Below, one piece after another: positions 27,928 to 37,314 of a stretch of DNA of 64,000 nucleotides. The stretch spans positions 124,001 to 188,000 of the forward strand of contig JBCCDY010000002.1 in the NCBI GenBank assembly GCA_039030555.1, written 5' to 3'. Origin of the DNA: JBCCDY01 sp039030555 (GTDB lineage Bacteria; Bacteroidota; Bacteroidia; Cytophagales; Cyclobacteriaceae). The translations under genes were made by a program, and so were the position numbers. Under the pieces are notes generated by a model. That model was not told the origin of the DNA. It saw only the letters and a program-made list of their open reading frames with translations, and did no database searches. The stretch's first letter is position 1, and every line of letters begins with the position of its first letter.

Positions 27928-29325
27928 ATGCCCAAAGAAGTGCTCGCTGCTATACTAGTAATTATTGTTTCATCTTGCTCTACTAAAAAGGATCAAGAAT
28001 TGACATCCAAACCTAACGTTATCGTTATTGTAGCCGATGATATGGGATGGCACGATCTGGCCAGTTATGGCAACGATTTTATCGAAACACCAAATTTGGA
28101 TGCACTGGCGGCCCATGGTGTGCGGTTTACCAATGCCTATGCCCCGGCATCTTTATGTAGTCCCTCCCGCGCGAGTATCCTTACAGGTCTGCATCCGGTA
28201 GAAGTAAATATTACAGAGCATATCCATGGCCCGTTTCGCCCTTCTCCAGAAATTCCGTTAATAACCCCTAATATCGATCAGCAATTAAAATCTGAGTTCT
28301 ATACGGTAGGTGAAATGATACAGCGAGAAGGTTATAGTACAGCTTATTTAGGCAAATGGCACCTGGGTGGTGGAGGTGCGGGACCATCTTCTCAAGGTTT
28401 TGATTTTACCTATGCAGCCAATTATCATGGGCTCCCTAACTCCTTTTACTATCCGTTTTTTAACCATGCCATGGAAGATATTAAGACGGATTCCAAGGAA
28501 GGTGATTACCTCACAGATAAGCTTACAGACAAAGCATTAGAGTTTGTAGCTGAGCAAGACACTTTCTTTATGATGCTTTCTTACTACTCCCCGCACGTAC
28601 CTATAGAGGGGCCTGAAGATTTGGTGAATAAATATATAGAAAAGAGAGGTGGTGACAGCGGCCTGCCAAATCCACACTATGCCGCCATGGCGGAGTCTAT
28701 AGATCAGAATATTGGCCGTTTAATCGCCAAGTTGAAAACAGAAGGTAAATTCGATAATACCTTGATTATTTTCACCTCAGATAATGGCGGGTTATCAGTA
28801 GAAGAAGTACCTGCTTTTGCTAAGCACACACCACCAACCGACAATGGCCCGTTAGCTGAAGGAAAAGGCTACTTATATGAAGGCGGAATTCGGGTACCCA
28901 TGATACTGCACTGGCCTCAGAGCATAAGTAATAAGGTGATTGATCAACCTGTAGTAGGTACAGATGTTTTTGCTACCATTAGTGATGTTTTAGGAAAATC
29001 TGATAAAACCTCCAGCGGGCAAAGTTTAATGCAGGCCATTAATGGCGGGGCAGAAGATCGAACCCTGATATGGCATGTGCCGCATTATTCTCCCCAGCAT
29101 GGAAAACCGGCTTCGGCCATTAGAAAAGGCAAATACAAACTCATTTATTTTTATGAAACCGAACAATCAGAGTTGTATAATCTGGAAACTGACCCTTCAG
29201 AAGAAAACGACCTGGCAGAAGCTCAACCGATTATTGTAGATCAACTATTGGAAGAACTGAATGCCTGGAAAGCACAGCATAATGCACAAGAGCCTATGCC
29301 TAATCCTGATTATGTAGGCGGATGA
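27928..29325 (+). CDS. Type I sulfatase, lipoprotein
   Basis: 465 residues. The signal LAAILVIIVSSCSTKK points to lipidation at about Cys17. Metal ligands lie in VIVADDMGWHDLASYG; the formylglycine site is C77 in the canonical CSPSRASILTGLHP; YLGKWHLGG and LIIFTSDNGGLS are further sulfatase hallmarks. The protein probably removes sulfate from the imported or surface-bound glycan, acting in the periplasm or on the outer membrane. It differs substantially from the sulfatase upstream, so the pair probably acts on different sulfate positions. A linked formylglycine-generating enzyme is at 44051. Confidence 0.93.
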   Translation: MPKEVLAAILVIIVSSCSTKKDQELTSKPNVIVIVADDMGWHDLASYGNDFIETPNLDALAAHGVRFTNAYAPASLCSPSRASILTGLHPVEVNITEHIHGPFRPSPEIPLITPNIDQQLKSEFYTVGEMIQREGYSTAYLGKWHLGGGGAGPSSQGFDFTYAANYHGLPNSFYYPFFNHAMEDIKTDSKEGDYLTDKLTDKALEFVAEQDTFFMMLSYYSPHVPIEGPEDLVNKYIEKRGGDSGLPNPHYAAMAESIDQNIGRLIAKLKTEGKFDNTLIIFTSDNGGLSVEEVPAFAKHTPPTDNGPLAEGKGYLYEGGIRVPMILHWPQSISNKVIDQPVVGTDVFATISDVLGKSDKTSSGQSLMQAINGGAEDRTLIWHVPHYSPQHGKPASAIRKGKYKLIYFYETEQSELYNLETDPSEENDLAEAQPIIVDQLLEELNAWKAQHNAQEPMPNPDYVGG

Positions 29326-29372
29326 GACCTACGAACCTGAGCTATATCAAGACCTGAGAATATATTGGTAGT

Positions 29373-29389
29373 CAGGATACTTCAGGACA
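29373..29389 (+). promoter_or_regulatory. 17-bp direct-repeat element (CAGGATA-N3-CAGGACA) upstream of the first GH2 gene
   Basis: Two near-identical half-sites whose starts are 10 bp apart, 33 bases before the GH2 ATG and in the 97-base gap after the second sulfatase. This suggests a separate promoter for the genes from 29423 onward. It is nearly the same as the site at 42356. Confidence 0.55.
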
Positions 29390-29422
29390 CAATAGCAGGC
29401 CAGTATTACTAGTTTTAACTAT

Positions 29423-32400
29423 ATGGTCAAGTATCTTTTATTGCCCCTTTTTATGCTTTTTGCGCACGCAATACAGGCTCAAAAAAATACCTATCAAAGC
29501 AAGACTAATTTGCGCCACTGGCAAAACCCGGAAGTGGTTAATGTCAATAAACTTCCTGCTCGGGCTACTTCTATTTCTTACCCTACAAAAGAATTGGCCA
29601 TCGCTGCCAATCGTGATGACTCACCAAGAAAAAAAATGCTCAACGGCTCGTGGCAATTCAAGTATTATGAGTCACCTGATCAGGTACCATCAGATATAGA
29701 GAAATTTAATTTTGGTGGAGATAAATGGGATAATATTCCTGTTCCAGCTAATTGGGAACTGCACGGCTACGGCAAGCCATGGCATAGGCTTACTCATCAG
29801 ATTTGGGAGAAAAAAGGTGTAAGGGAGCCAAACATTCCCAAAGACTATAACCCCACAGGTATTTATAGAAAGCAGATCAACTTGCCAAGGGATTGGAAAG
29901 ACCATCAAATTACCTTGCACATAGGAGCTGCCTCTTCGGCACTTACACTTTGGGTGAATGGGCAATATGTAGGCTACAGCGAGGATAACCGACTGCCTGC
30001 AGAGTTTGACATTACCCCTTACCTCGATGGCAGGCAAAACACTATCGTAATGCAGGTTTCGCAATGGAGTGATGGGAGTTACCTGGAAGATCAAGACCAC
30101 TGGCGAATGAGTGGCATTACACGTGATATTTTTCTGGAAGCTGCTCCGCAAGTACAGCTATACGATTTTGCGATGCGTACAGAGCTGGATGAGGACTATG
30201 TAGATGCTGAATTGCAGATCAGGCCGGAAATAATGCTTTTTGAAGAGGTAGATACAGAAGGGTGGATGGTACAGGCAGAACTATTCGACTCGGACAAACA
30301 GTCGGTGTTAGATACCATCTTAAGCATTCCGGTAGCTAGAATTTTAAATGAGCTTTATCCTCAAATCGGTAACTGGCCCTTTGAGAATCTAATGAAAGTA
30401 ACGGTTCAAAATCCCAAAAAGTGGTCGGCAGAATACCCGAACCTTTACACACTGGTACTTTCATTAAAGGACAAAAATGGGAAGTTAGTAGAGGCAAGAA
30501 GTACACGCATTGGCTTTCGGGAAATTGATATTTCAGATGGACAGTTTAAAGTCAATGGAGTACCGGTCTTACTTTATGGAGTCAACCGGCACGATTGGGA
30601 CGCCAAAACAGCTAAGGCACAGAATAAGGAGGCAATGAGACGCGATGCTGAATTGATGAAGCAATTGAATGTCAACGCGAGTCGATCATCCCACTATCCT
30701 AATCCGCCTTACTGGTATGAACTCTGCGATGAGTATGGCATTTATGTCATGGACGAAGCGAATATCGAAAGTCATGGTAAAGGTTCGCTTTTCAGCAATA
30801 CTCCAGCCTGGCATACCACCTTTTTGGAGCGAGGTATTCGGATGGTGGAGCGGGATAAGAATTACCCTTCTATTGTGAGCTGGTCCTTGGGCAATGAAGC
30901 AGGCTTTGGACCCAATCATGCAGCTCTTTCTGCCTGGATTAAAGAATTTGATCCTACCCGACCGATTCATGCGGAAGGGGCACAAAACATTTATGGTTAT
31001 AACTGGCCTAAGCCAGAGCCTAAAGACCGTATATATACAGATTTCATAAGCCGTATGTACCGTCCTACGGAAGATATGATTGACCTGGTCACGAAACAAG
31101 ATGATAACCGACCGGTAATCTGGTGCGAATATGCCCACTCACAAGGCAATTCCACGGGAGACTTAGAAGGCTACTGGGCTGCCATCAGAAAGTATCCACG
31201 CTTTGTGGGTGCGTATGTGTGGGATTGGCGGGATCAGCTCATTGAAAAAAAGAGTACAGATGGTAAAGTACTCTGGGCTCATGGCGAAGATTTTGGTCAA
31301 GAACAAGCCGACCTAAATCCCGTACAAAAAGGGTTGATTACTGCCGATGGTCAGGTAAAATCAGGAGGTTGGCAGGCTAAATATGTATGGCAGCGTGTGG
31401 TAATTACGGCTGATACACTATCCAAAGGTAAACTTTCAGTGTATAACCGACATTTTAGGACGAATTTGAACGAATACAATATTATTTGGAGCATCAAAGC
31501 AGATGGTGAACTAATGGCTGAAGGCACAGCCAAAAACCTCAATATCAAGCCAAACAATTCTGGTAAACTGGATTTGGACTTGCCAGAGTTGGATATCGAA
31601 GCAGGTAAACGCTACTACCTAAAAGTAGCTTTTGTACTGAAGAAAGACATGCCTTGGGCGAAGAAAGGGTTTGAAGTGGCAACGGAACAGTTTCTTTGGG
31701 CTTATAAACCTGTGAACACCTCACTGCCTAATGTAGAAGTGAGCGAAACCACTGAATTATTTAGCCTTTCGGCCAATGGCACAACGGCATCTGTAGATAA
31801 AAATACTGGTCTACTAAAAAGCTTGAAAACTGAAAATGTGGACTATGCTCAAGCTGACCTCACTCCTAATTTTTGGAGGGCACCAACGGATAACGATCAG
31901 GCATCGGGTATTTTTGATCGGCAAATTGTTTGGAAAGAAGCTTCTGAAAAGAGAAAATTAGTTGACTTAGGTACGCGGGGGAATACCGTTCAATCGGTGT
32001 TTAAAGTAGCTCCAGGATCAGAAGTGACGATCTCGTATCAAATGCAGACCAATGGTGGTTTACTAGTGAATTATCAATTGATACCAGCTGCTGATCTTCC
32101 TGACATACCCAGGGTAGGCTTGCAAATGCAACTACCTAAATCGTTTGATCAATTAACCTGGTATGGAAAAGGTTCACACGAAACCTACCTGGATAAAAAA
32201 ACCGGGGCTTTGACCGACCAGTATAGCCAATCAGTAAAAGATGATTTTGTGTATTATGTGCGCCCTCAGGAAGGCAGTAACAAAACTGATGTGTGGTGGT
32301 TTGAATTAACCGATGAGTCGGGAAAAGGTCTTCGCTTTGAGGCTATCGCACAGCCGTTAAGTGTAAGTGCCTGGCCATTCGCACAAGCAGCAATAGAAAA

Positions 32401-32575
32401 GGCCAATCGCATTGAAGAATTAGCATATGGAGAAAATATCACCTTGAACATTGATCACATTCAAATGGGTGTGGGAGGGGATAACACCTGGAACCTAGAC
32501 GCCAGGCCGCATGAGCCTTTTCGAGTACCTGCCAAAAATTATCAATACAGCTTTCTAATTAAAAGTGTTGAATAA
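29423..32575 (+). CDS. Beta-galactosidase-like glycoside hydrolase, family GH2 (first copy)
   Basis: 1050 residues, typical of LacZ-size GH2 enzymes. A signal peptide (MVKYLLLPLFMLFAHAIQAQ) is followed by the jelly-roll sugar-binding domain, two immunoglobulin-like domains, the TIM barrel and the C-terminal beta-sandwich (Bgal small chain). The acid/base Glu is in WSLGNEAGFGPNH (about 490) and the nucleophile Glu in WCEYAHSQGNSTG (about 569); SRSSHYPNPPYWYELCDEYGIYVMDEANIESHG is the expected barrel signature. It would release beta-linked galactose from oligosaccharides in the periplasm. The next gene overlaps its end by 11 bases. Confidence 0.92.
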   Translation: MVKYLLLPLFMLFAHAIQAQKNTYQSKTNLRHWQNPEVVNVNKLPARATSISYPTKELAIAANRDDSPRKKMLNGSWQFKYYESPDQVPSDIEKFNFGGDKWDNIPVPANWELHGYGKPWHRLTHQIWEKKGVREPNIPKDYNPTGIYRKQINLPRDWKDHQITLHIGAASSALTLWVNGQYVGYSEDNRLPAEFDITPYLDGRQNTIVMQVSQWSDGSYLEDQDHWRMSGITRDIFLEAAPQVQLYDFAMRTELDEDYVDAELQIRPEIMLFEEVDTEGWMVQAELFDSDKQSVLDTILSIPVARILNELYPQIGNWPFENLMKVTVQNPKKWSAEYPNLYTLVLSLKDKNGKLVEARSTRIGFREIDISDGQFKVNGVPVLLYGVNRHDWDAKTAKAQNKEAMRRDAELMKQLNVNASRSSHYPNPPYWYELCDEYGIYVMDEANIESHGKGSLFSNTPAWHTTFLERGIRMVERDKNYPSIVSWSLGNEAGFGPNHAALSAWIKEFDPTRPIHAEGAQNIYGYNWPKPEPKDRIYTDFISRMYRPTEDMIDLVTKQDDNRPVIWCEYAHSQGNSTGDLEGYWAAIRKYPRFVGAYVWDWRDQLIEKKSTDGKVLWAHGEDFGQEQADLNPVQKGLITADGQVKSGGWQAKYVWQRVVITADTLSKGKLSVYNRHFRTNLNEYNIIWSIKADGELMAEGTAKNLNIKPNNSGKLDLDLPELDIEAGKRYYLKVAFVLKKDMPWAKKGFEVATEQFLWAYKPVNTSLPNVEVSETTELFSLSANGTTASVDKNTGLLKSLKTENVDYAQADLTPNFWRAPTDNDQASGIFDRQIVWKEASEKRKLVDLGTRGNTVQSVFKVAPGSEVTISYQMQTNGGLLVNYQLIPAADLPDIPRVGLQMQLPKSFDQLTWYGKGSHETYLDKKTGALTDQYSQSVKDDFVYYVRPQEGSNKTDVWWFELTDESGKGLRFEAIAQPLSVSAWPFAQAAIEKANRIEELAYGENITLNIDHIQMGVGGDNTWNLDARPHEPFRVPAKNYQYSFLIKSVE

Positions 32576-33413
32576 ACCTTCCATAATATTAGCTGGTAGA
32601 TCGGCTTACTCTTTGCGTGACCTGCGCCCTTATCTTTTTGGTTTGTGCCCTCACAGGCCATCAATAAACCCTCATAGACCATCAAAGAAAAATAAACCTT
32701 CAAACTTTATAAACTTTCTGATCATAACTGTCATGCTTTTGGCAAATAGTGCATACAGTCAGGCCTCAAAAATTCTTGTTTACGATGCTGCTCATAAAAA
32801 TTACGATGTGAGTAAGGCATACCCTGATTTACTTCCTGATGATATGGCAGCTACCATCGAGCGATCAGAAGAATCCATCACCGATAGCCTTCTCAATGGA
32901 AAATTTGGGTTGTTGCTTTTTTTCCCACAAATAGGGCTAGATCTAAATGAGAAACAGGCTATCCTTAGTTTTTTAGAAGATGGTGGTTCACTATTCCTGG
33001 TTTTTGATGAAGAGAAAAGAACTCCCTTCAACGGAATCAATCACATAATTGCTCCTTTTGGTATTGAACTTACAGAACAAGACCTTCCTTATCTTCATAA
33101 TTGTGGTGCCATAGCGGATGTGGGAGATGTATGCAAAGACAGAAGAGAGATTCCTTATAGTGGAGGTAGAGCAGTGTTAGGCGGTGAAGTAATTAGTAAG
33201 GTTTATATGGAAGGCGACCATGTGCATTCTGCTTATGTTAATACCTCTAATGGAGGTAAAATAGTGGTCATGGCGGATGGAATGGCTTCACTGCTTATGG
33301 GCAGTGCTGAAGGCGTTCGACTTACAGGCACAGTACCTGCAGATACCCGCTATTGGGGCAAAGACAGTAGAATATTTATGCAAGAGATGCTTGCGTTTTT
33401 TCTTTCAGATTGA
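32565..33413 (+). CDS. Exported GATase/ThuA-like fold protein of unknown function
   Basis: Up to 282 residues. After a signal peptide-like segment (NFINFLIITVMLLANSAYSQ) the mature part resembles class I glutamine-amidotransferase-like (DUF4350/ThuA-type) domains: KILVYDAAHKNYDV, FLEDGGSLFLVFDE, GGKIVVMADGMASLL. No catalytic Cys triad is obvious. The start is uncertain because no ATG precedes the signal core: options are GTG 32565, TTG 32613 or TTG 32643. The N-terminal region encodes two copies of PHRPS, from a 21-bp tandem repeat. It lies between the GH2 and GH78 genes in one transcription unit. Confidence 0.65.
   Translation: MLNKPSIILAGRSAYSLRDLRPYLFGLCPHRPSINPHRPSKKNKPSNFINFLIITVMLLANSAYSQASKILVYDAAHKNYDVSKAYPDLLPDDMAATIERSEESITDSLLNGKFGLLLFFPQIGLDLNEKQAILSFLEDGGSLFLVFDEEKRTPFNGINHIIAPFGIELTEQDLPYLHNCGAIADVGDVCKDRREIPYSGGRAVLGGEVISKVYMEGDHVHSAYVNTSNGGKIVVMADGMASLLMGSAEGVRLTGTVPADTRYWGKDSRIFMQEMLAFFLSD
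32648..32689 (+). repeat. Two adjacent imperfect 21-bp direct repeats
   Basis: The units at 32648-32668 and 32669-32689 differ at only a few bases, and both begin CCCTCA. They lie in the region before the signal peptide of the GATase-like protein. They either add codons to its N-terminus or are part of an untranslated leader if translation begins further downstream. Confidence 0.6.
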
Positions 33414-33428
33414 ATAAACGAATAACGA

Positions 33429-35717
33429 ATGAAAAATTTTATTATAGTCTTAATGCTGTTGTTGAGTGCATGTACTCAAAGTACAGAAGAGGTAAGTAAA
33501 TCTTCGAAAACATCATTGCAGGAGTGGTCTGCACAATGGATAACAACCAAAGATAAACTGCCGGAGAAGAATGCCTGGTTGGCGTTTAGGAAAGACTTTG
33601 AGATATCAGACCTGGCGTCTCCTATGTTAAAAATAGCAGTTGACTCTAAATATTGGCTATGGGTCAATGGAGAAATGGTGATTAGGGAAGGTGGACTTAA
33701 AAGAGGACCGACACCCACAGGAACATATTATGACGAAGTAGATTTAACTGGCAAGCTGAAAGAAGGAGATAATAGCATGGCCGTACTCGTATGGTATTTC
33801 GGTAAAGATGGTTTCACTCATAAATCCAGCGGTAAAGCCGGGCTGCTGGCTGAAATTATCAATGGAGATCAACTGGTATTGGGTACGGATAGTACATGGA
33901 AGGCAAAGGCTCATACAGCATTTATTGCTGAAAGTGCACCTCCACAGCCAAACTATCGCTTGCCGGAATCTAATATCGTATTTGATGCTCGCAAAGAATT
34001 GGAAGGTTGGACCAAGGAGAAGTACGAAAGTACGGATTGGTCGGAAGCACAGGTAATAGGTAAGGCAGAAGCAGAACCTTGGGGAGAGTTGGTAAAGCGC
34101 TCGATTCCTTTTTGGAAAGATTTTGGACTTAAGGCGTATGAAAATACAATGACCTTTCCTGTTCAGGCTAAGGGTGATACCCTAAAGATGGTGCTACCTT
34201 ATAACGCACAAGTCACTCCTTATCTCAAAGTGAATGCGCCAGAAGGCAAACGGATAGTGATGCTTACTGACCATTATAAAGGTGGCTCTGAGTATAATAT
34301 GCGTGCGGAATACATTACGAAAGAGGGCGTTCAGGAATACGAATCACCTGGCTGGATCAATGGCCATACGATGTATTATGTCATTCCTGAGGGAGTAGAG
34401 GTCCTCGATTTAAAATATAGAGAAACGGGTTACGATACGGAGTTTGTAGGAAGTTTTGAATGCAATGATCCCTTTTTGAATGAGCTGTGGGAAAAATCAC
34501 TTCGCACGTTGTACGTCACCATGCGCGACAATTATATGGATTGCCCTGATCGAGAGCGTGCCCAATGGTGGGGCGATGAGGTACTGGAAAGTGGGGAGGC
34601 ATTTTATGCCTTGGATAGAAAATCCGACCTGCTGGTACGCAAGGGTATCTTGGAGCTCATGAACTGGCAGCGTGAGGATGGCACCATATTCTCACCGCTG
34701 CCTGCCGGAAATTGGAGTAGCGAATTGCCGGGCCAAATGCTAGCAAGTGTGGGCTATTTTGGGTTTTGGAACTATTACTGGCATACGGGAGATAAAGAAA
34801 CGATAGCTACCGTTTATGAACCCGTAAAGAGGTATTTAGGAGTTTGGAACACCAATGAGAATGGCGTAGTAGATGTTAGGCAGGGTGGCTGGCTCTGGGG
34901 TGACTGGGGTCAAAACAGGGATATTCCTATCATTCTTAACACTCAGTATTATCTGGCACTGGAAGGATTTAAGAACATGGCGCAGGTACTGAATAAAACC
35001 AGTGATGTAGACAGTATTTCGCAACTTATGGCAACCTACAAACCAGCGTTTAATAGAGCTTTCTGGAAAGGGGATCATTACCGATCTGATGACTATAAAG
35101 GAGAAACCGATGACCGTTCTCAAGGACTGGCCGTAGTGGCAGGTTTGGTAGACGAAGATAAGTATGAAGCTATTTACAAGGTACTACAAGATGAGCAACA
35201 TGGAAGTCCATACATGGAGAAATACGTACTGGAAGCCCTTTTTCAAATGGGTTATCCTGAATTTGCTTTGCAACGTATGAAAGAACGCTTTGATAAAATG
35301 GTAAACCATCCTACCATAACCACCCTATGGGAAGGCTGGGGCATTGGTGCCGAAGGTTATGGTGGAGGCACTACGAACCACGCGTGGAGCGGGGGAGGTT
35401 TGACCCTGCTTTCTCAGTATGTGGCAGGGGTTTATCCTACTTCCGCAGGCTACGAAACCTTTCATGTTCGTCCTCAATTAGGGGGTTTAAAAGAGGTAAA
35501 ATGTATAGTGCCAAGTATCAAAGGAGATATCAAGGTTTCAATCAATAAATCAGAGGAGTATACACTTGAGGTATCGATACCTGAGAACACAGAAGCGACC
35601 TTTTTTCTACCGGAAGGCTATACCAATTGGAAATTAGGAGATCAGGAGGTGGATTTACAGGAGGTGGAAAATACGATCACACTCCAACCGGGTAGTTACA
35701 AGTTAGTTGGTGTTTGA
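33429..35717 (+). CDS. Alpha-L-rhamnosidase, family GH78, lipoprotein
   Basis: 762 residues. The lipoprotein signal MKNFIIVLMLLLSAC places the acylated Cys at 15. N-terminal beta-sandwich domains (AQWITTKD; KIAVDSKYWLWVNGEMV) precede an (alpha/alpha)6 barrel with MDCPDRERAQWWGDEVLESGEAFY, which carries the conserved acidic residues of GH78, and TTLWEGWG followed by TTNHAWSGGG. A C-terminal beta domain ends VHVRPQ-like and PGSYKLVGV. It would cleave terminal alpha-L-rhamnose, feeding the rhaEW-rhaI-rhaB pathway at 10.7-15.5 kb. It lies 15 bases after the preceding gene, in the same operon. Confidence 0.9.
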   Translation: MKNFIIVLMLLLSACTQSTEEVSKSSKTSLQEWSAQWITTKDKLPEKNAWLAFRKDFEISDLASPMLKIAVDSKYWLWVNGEMVIREGGLKRGPTPTGTYYDEVDLTGKLKEGDNSMAVLVWYFGKDGFTHKSSGKAGLLAEIINGDQLVLGTDSTWKAKAHTAFIAESAPPQPNYRLPESNIVFDARKELEGWTKEKYESTDWSEAQVIGKAEAEPWGELVKRSIPFWKDFGLKAYENTMTFPVQAKGDTLKMVLPYNAQVTPYLKVNAPEGKRIVMLTDHYKGGSEYNMRAEYITKEGVQEYESPGWINGHTMYYVIPEGVEVLDLKYRETGYDTEFVGSFECNDPFLNELWEKSLRTLYVTMRDNYMDCPDRERAQWWGDEVLESGEAFYALDRKSDLLVRKGILELMNWQREDGTIFSPLPAGNWSSELPGQMLASVGYFGFWNYYWHTGDKETIATVYEPVKRYLGVWNTNENGVVDVRQGGWLWGDWGQNRDIPIILNTQYYLALEGFKNMAQVLNKTSDVDSISQLMATYKPAFNRAFWKGDHYRSDDYKGETDDRSQGLAVVAGLVDEDKYEAIYKVLQDEQHGSPYMEKYVLEALFQMGYPEFALQRMKERFDKMVNHPTITTLWEGWGIGAEGYGGGTTNHAWSGGGLTLLSQYVAGVYPTSAGYETFHVRPQLGGLKEVKCIVPSIKGDIKVSINKSEEYTLEVSIPENTEATFFLPEGYTNWKLGDQEVDLQEVENTITLQPGSYKLVGV

Positions 35718-35747
35718 ATGAATAACACGATATTGAAATAGCAGGTA

Positions 35748-36815
35748 ATGAAACGGATTGTTATTCTCTTTATACTAGCTTTTATACCCTTAAAATCGGT
35801 TCTATCCTGCACCTCTTTTGGTATCCACACAAAGGATAGAATAATCGTGGGTAAAAACCTGGACTGGTTTTGTAACACAGCTTATTTGGTGATTAACAAG
35901 CGAAATGTGACCAAGTCTTCTTTTTTATCTCCGGATGATTTGCGATGGACTTCAAAATACGGAAGCATTACTTTTAACCCAAATGCCATAGGAGTTCCCT
36001 CAGGGGGGATGAATGAGATAGGTCTTGTAATAGAAGAGTCATGGCTGAATACAACAAAATATCCGGCAGAAGATAATAGGCCTACGGTAGATGAAATTCA
36101 GTGGATTCAATATCAACTGGACAATTGTGCAACGGTAGAAGAAGTTATTGCTGCCCAATCTAAAATCCGAATCAAAAAGTACTACGGCAAGTCTCATTAC
36201 TTTGTATATGACAAGCAGGGGAATGCAGCTACCATCGAATTTATTAATGGTGAAATGGTTCTTAACTTGCTTGAAAAAGGAAGTATTCAAGTATTGGCCA
36301 ATAATTCTTATAACCGATCACTAGACTCGTTAAAGAACTACAAAGGCTTTGGAGGGTCCAACGAAATGCCTCTTGGATCATCACAATCCATTCACCGGTT
36401 TTGCGAAACGGCTAATAAAATTGAGCAATATAATGAGGCACTCAATACTGATATTGTATCCTATGGGTTTGAAATATTAGAAGATGTATCTCAAAGCGTA
36501 ACTTCATGGAGTGTGGTTTATGATATTTCCAACCTTCAAATTCATTACCGTACGTCCACACATCCTCAACGTAAGGTAATTTCTTTTGATACGTTTGATT
36601 TCGGGTGTGATGAACCTATGAAGTTAATTGATGTGAATATTGAGCAGCAGGGTGATATATCCGGTTATTTTGAAGATTATTCAGTTGCTAAAAGCCGGGA
36701 ACTCGTCAATGAGGTAGTAAAAGGTTGGAGGGAGAATAATTTTGCCATGCACATTACTGATGAGGTGGCTGAAAGGTTGATTAAGTATCCTGAAACGTTC
36801 TCTTGCGATAACTAA
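35748..36815 (+). CDS. Exported Ntn hydrolase, choloylglycine hydrolase / penicillin V acylase family
   Basis: 355 residues. The signal peptide MKRIVILFILAFIPLKSVLS is directly followed by C21 (CTSFGIHTKDRIIVGKNLDWF), the N-terminal nucleophile exposed after cleavage. The GKNLDW segment carries the conserved Asp of linear amide C-N hydrolases; ASNSYNR-like (ANNSYNRS) and the later STHPQRKVISFDTFDF are consistent. It would hydrolyse a linear amide in the periplasm. The natural substrate in a polysaccharide locus is unknown: an N-acyl group or an acyl-homoserine lactone is possible. It is the last gene of the run beginning with the GH2 gene, 30 bases after GH78. Confidence 0.82.
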   Translation: MKRIVILFILAFIPLKSVLSCTSFGIHTKDRIIVGKNLDWFCNTAYLVINKRNVTKSSFLSPDDLRWTSKYGSITFNPNAIGVPSGGMNEIGLVIEESWLNTTKYPAEDNRPTVDEIQWIQYQLDNCATVEEVIAAQSKIRIKKYYGKSHYFVYDKQGNAATIEFINGEMVLNLLEKGSIQVLANNSYNRSLDSLKNYKGFGGSNEMPLGSSQSIHRFCETANKIEQYNEALNTDIVSYGFEILEDVSQSVTSWSVVYDISNLQIHYRTSTHPQRKVISFDTFDFGCDEPMKLIDVNIEQQGDISGYFEDYSVAKSRELVNEVVKGWRENNFAMHITDEVAERLIKYPETFSCDN

Positions 36816-36829
36816 TTTAAACCTTCAGA

Positions 36830-36852
36830 TTCAATAGCTTTTAATTTGGTAA
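36830..36852 (-). repeat. 23-bp segment resembling the 3' end of the DraG-like gene
   Basis: This segment matches 38900-38922 at about 21 of 23 positions. At the second site it encodes the TKLKAIE C-terminus of the DraG-like protein on the minus strand; here the same strand and frame encode VTKLKAIESEGLN before a stop, with another stop 14 codons upstream. It looks like a decayed fragment of a related gene end. Confidence 0.4.
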
Positions 36853-36941
36853 CTAGTCGTCCCTTAAAAAGCTGTTACAAACTTATGAGGTGTTGTTAAA
36901 AACTCAGGATTTATATTTAGGGGCTTAATTTATTCCTACTT

Positions 36942-36963
36942 AGAGTCTTTCGCAGAGGACTCT
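36942..36963. repeat. Hairpin repeat, copy 1 (AGAGTC-N10-GACTCT)
   Basis: A 6-bp perfect stem with further pairing inside and the same trailing TGA-N2-TACCT as copy 2 at 38834. Both copies lie in the same orientation just outside the cassette-like region. Confidence 0.45.
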
Positions 36964-36976
36964 GAGGTACCTAAAT

Positions 36977-37033
36977 GCCAACGTTAATTCATTTTGACCT
37001 AAGCCAAATTATTTCTTCCTTTAAATCGTTGGC
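36977..37033 (-). repeat. attC-like imperfect hairpin downstream of the small membrane-protein gene
   Basis: Arms GCCAACG (36977-36983) and CGTTGGC (37027-37033) are perfect reverse complements, 57 bases end to end, starting 17 bases after the stop of the 65-residue ORF. Paired CAAC/GTTG ends downstream of a lone ORF are what an integron recombination site would show. The R boxes do not fully match the GTTRRRY consensus. Confidence 0.35.
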
Positions 37034-37049
37034 TGCCTGAAGTTTTATT

Positions 37050-37247
37050 TCAGCAAGCTTGATTATGAACAGTTTTGAAGTTTCCAAATATCAAAGATGT
37101 AATTAATAATCCAATTCCGATTCCAATAAATGAGCCTTTTGTTAAATCATTGAATTCTACATATTGAGAAATTATTTGAGAAGCTGCTATTGTAAATAGT
37201 CCAATTGATAGTAATACCGTTGCTTTTCTTTTTGTTATTTTTTTCAT
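37050..37247 (-). CDS. Small two-helix membrane protein
   Basis: 65 residues with two hydrophobic segments (ATVLLSIGLFTIAASQII and GSFIGIGIGLLITSLIFGNF) and a Lys/Arg-rich N-terminus. I do not recognise it. It lies downstream of the nucleotidyltransferase gene on the same strand but is separated from it by 144 bases containing an attC-like hairpin, and has its own attC-like structure after the stop, so it may be a second cassette. The start is the ATG at 37247. Confidence 0.55.
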   Translation of the reverse strand: MKKITKRKATVLLSIGLFTIAASQIISQYVEFNDLTKGSFIGIGIGLLITSLIFGNFKTVHNQAC

Positions 37248-37314
37248 TTTGAGCTTATTTTTATAAAATCAGTATTCCTTTTTTAATAAATGTTACACGA
37301 TTTGGGTCAAATTG

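Noticed and set aside
36904..36911. CAGGATT near the cassette region as a sixth copy of the shared element
   Set aside because: The upstream half-site is absent and no gene starts nearby.
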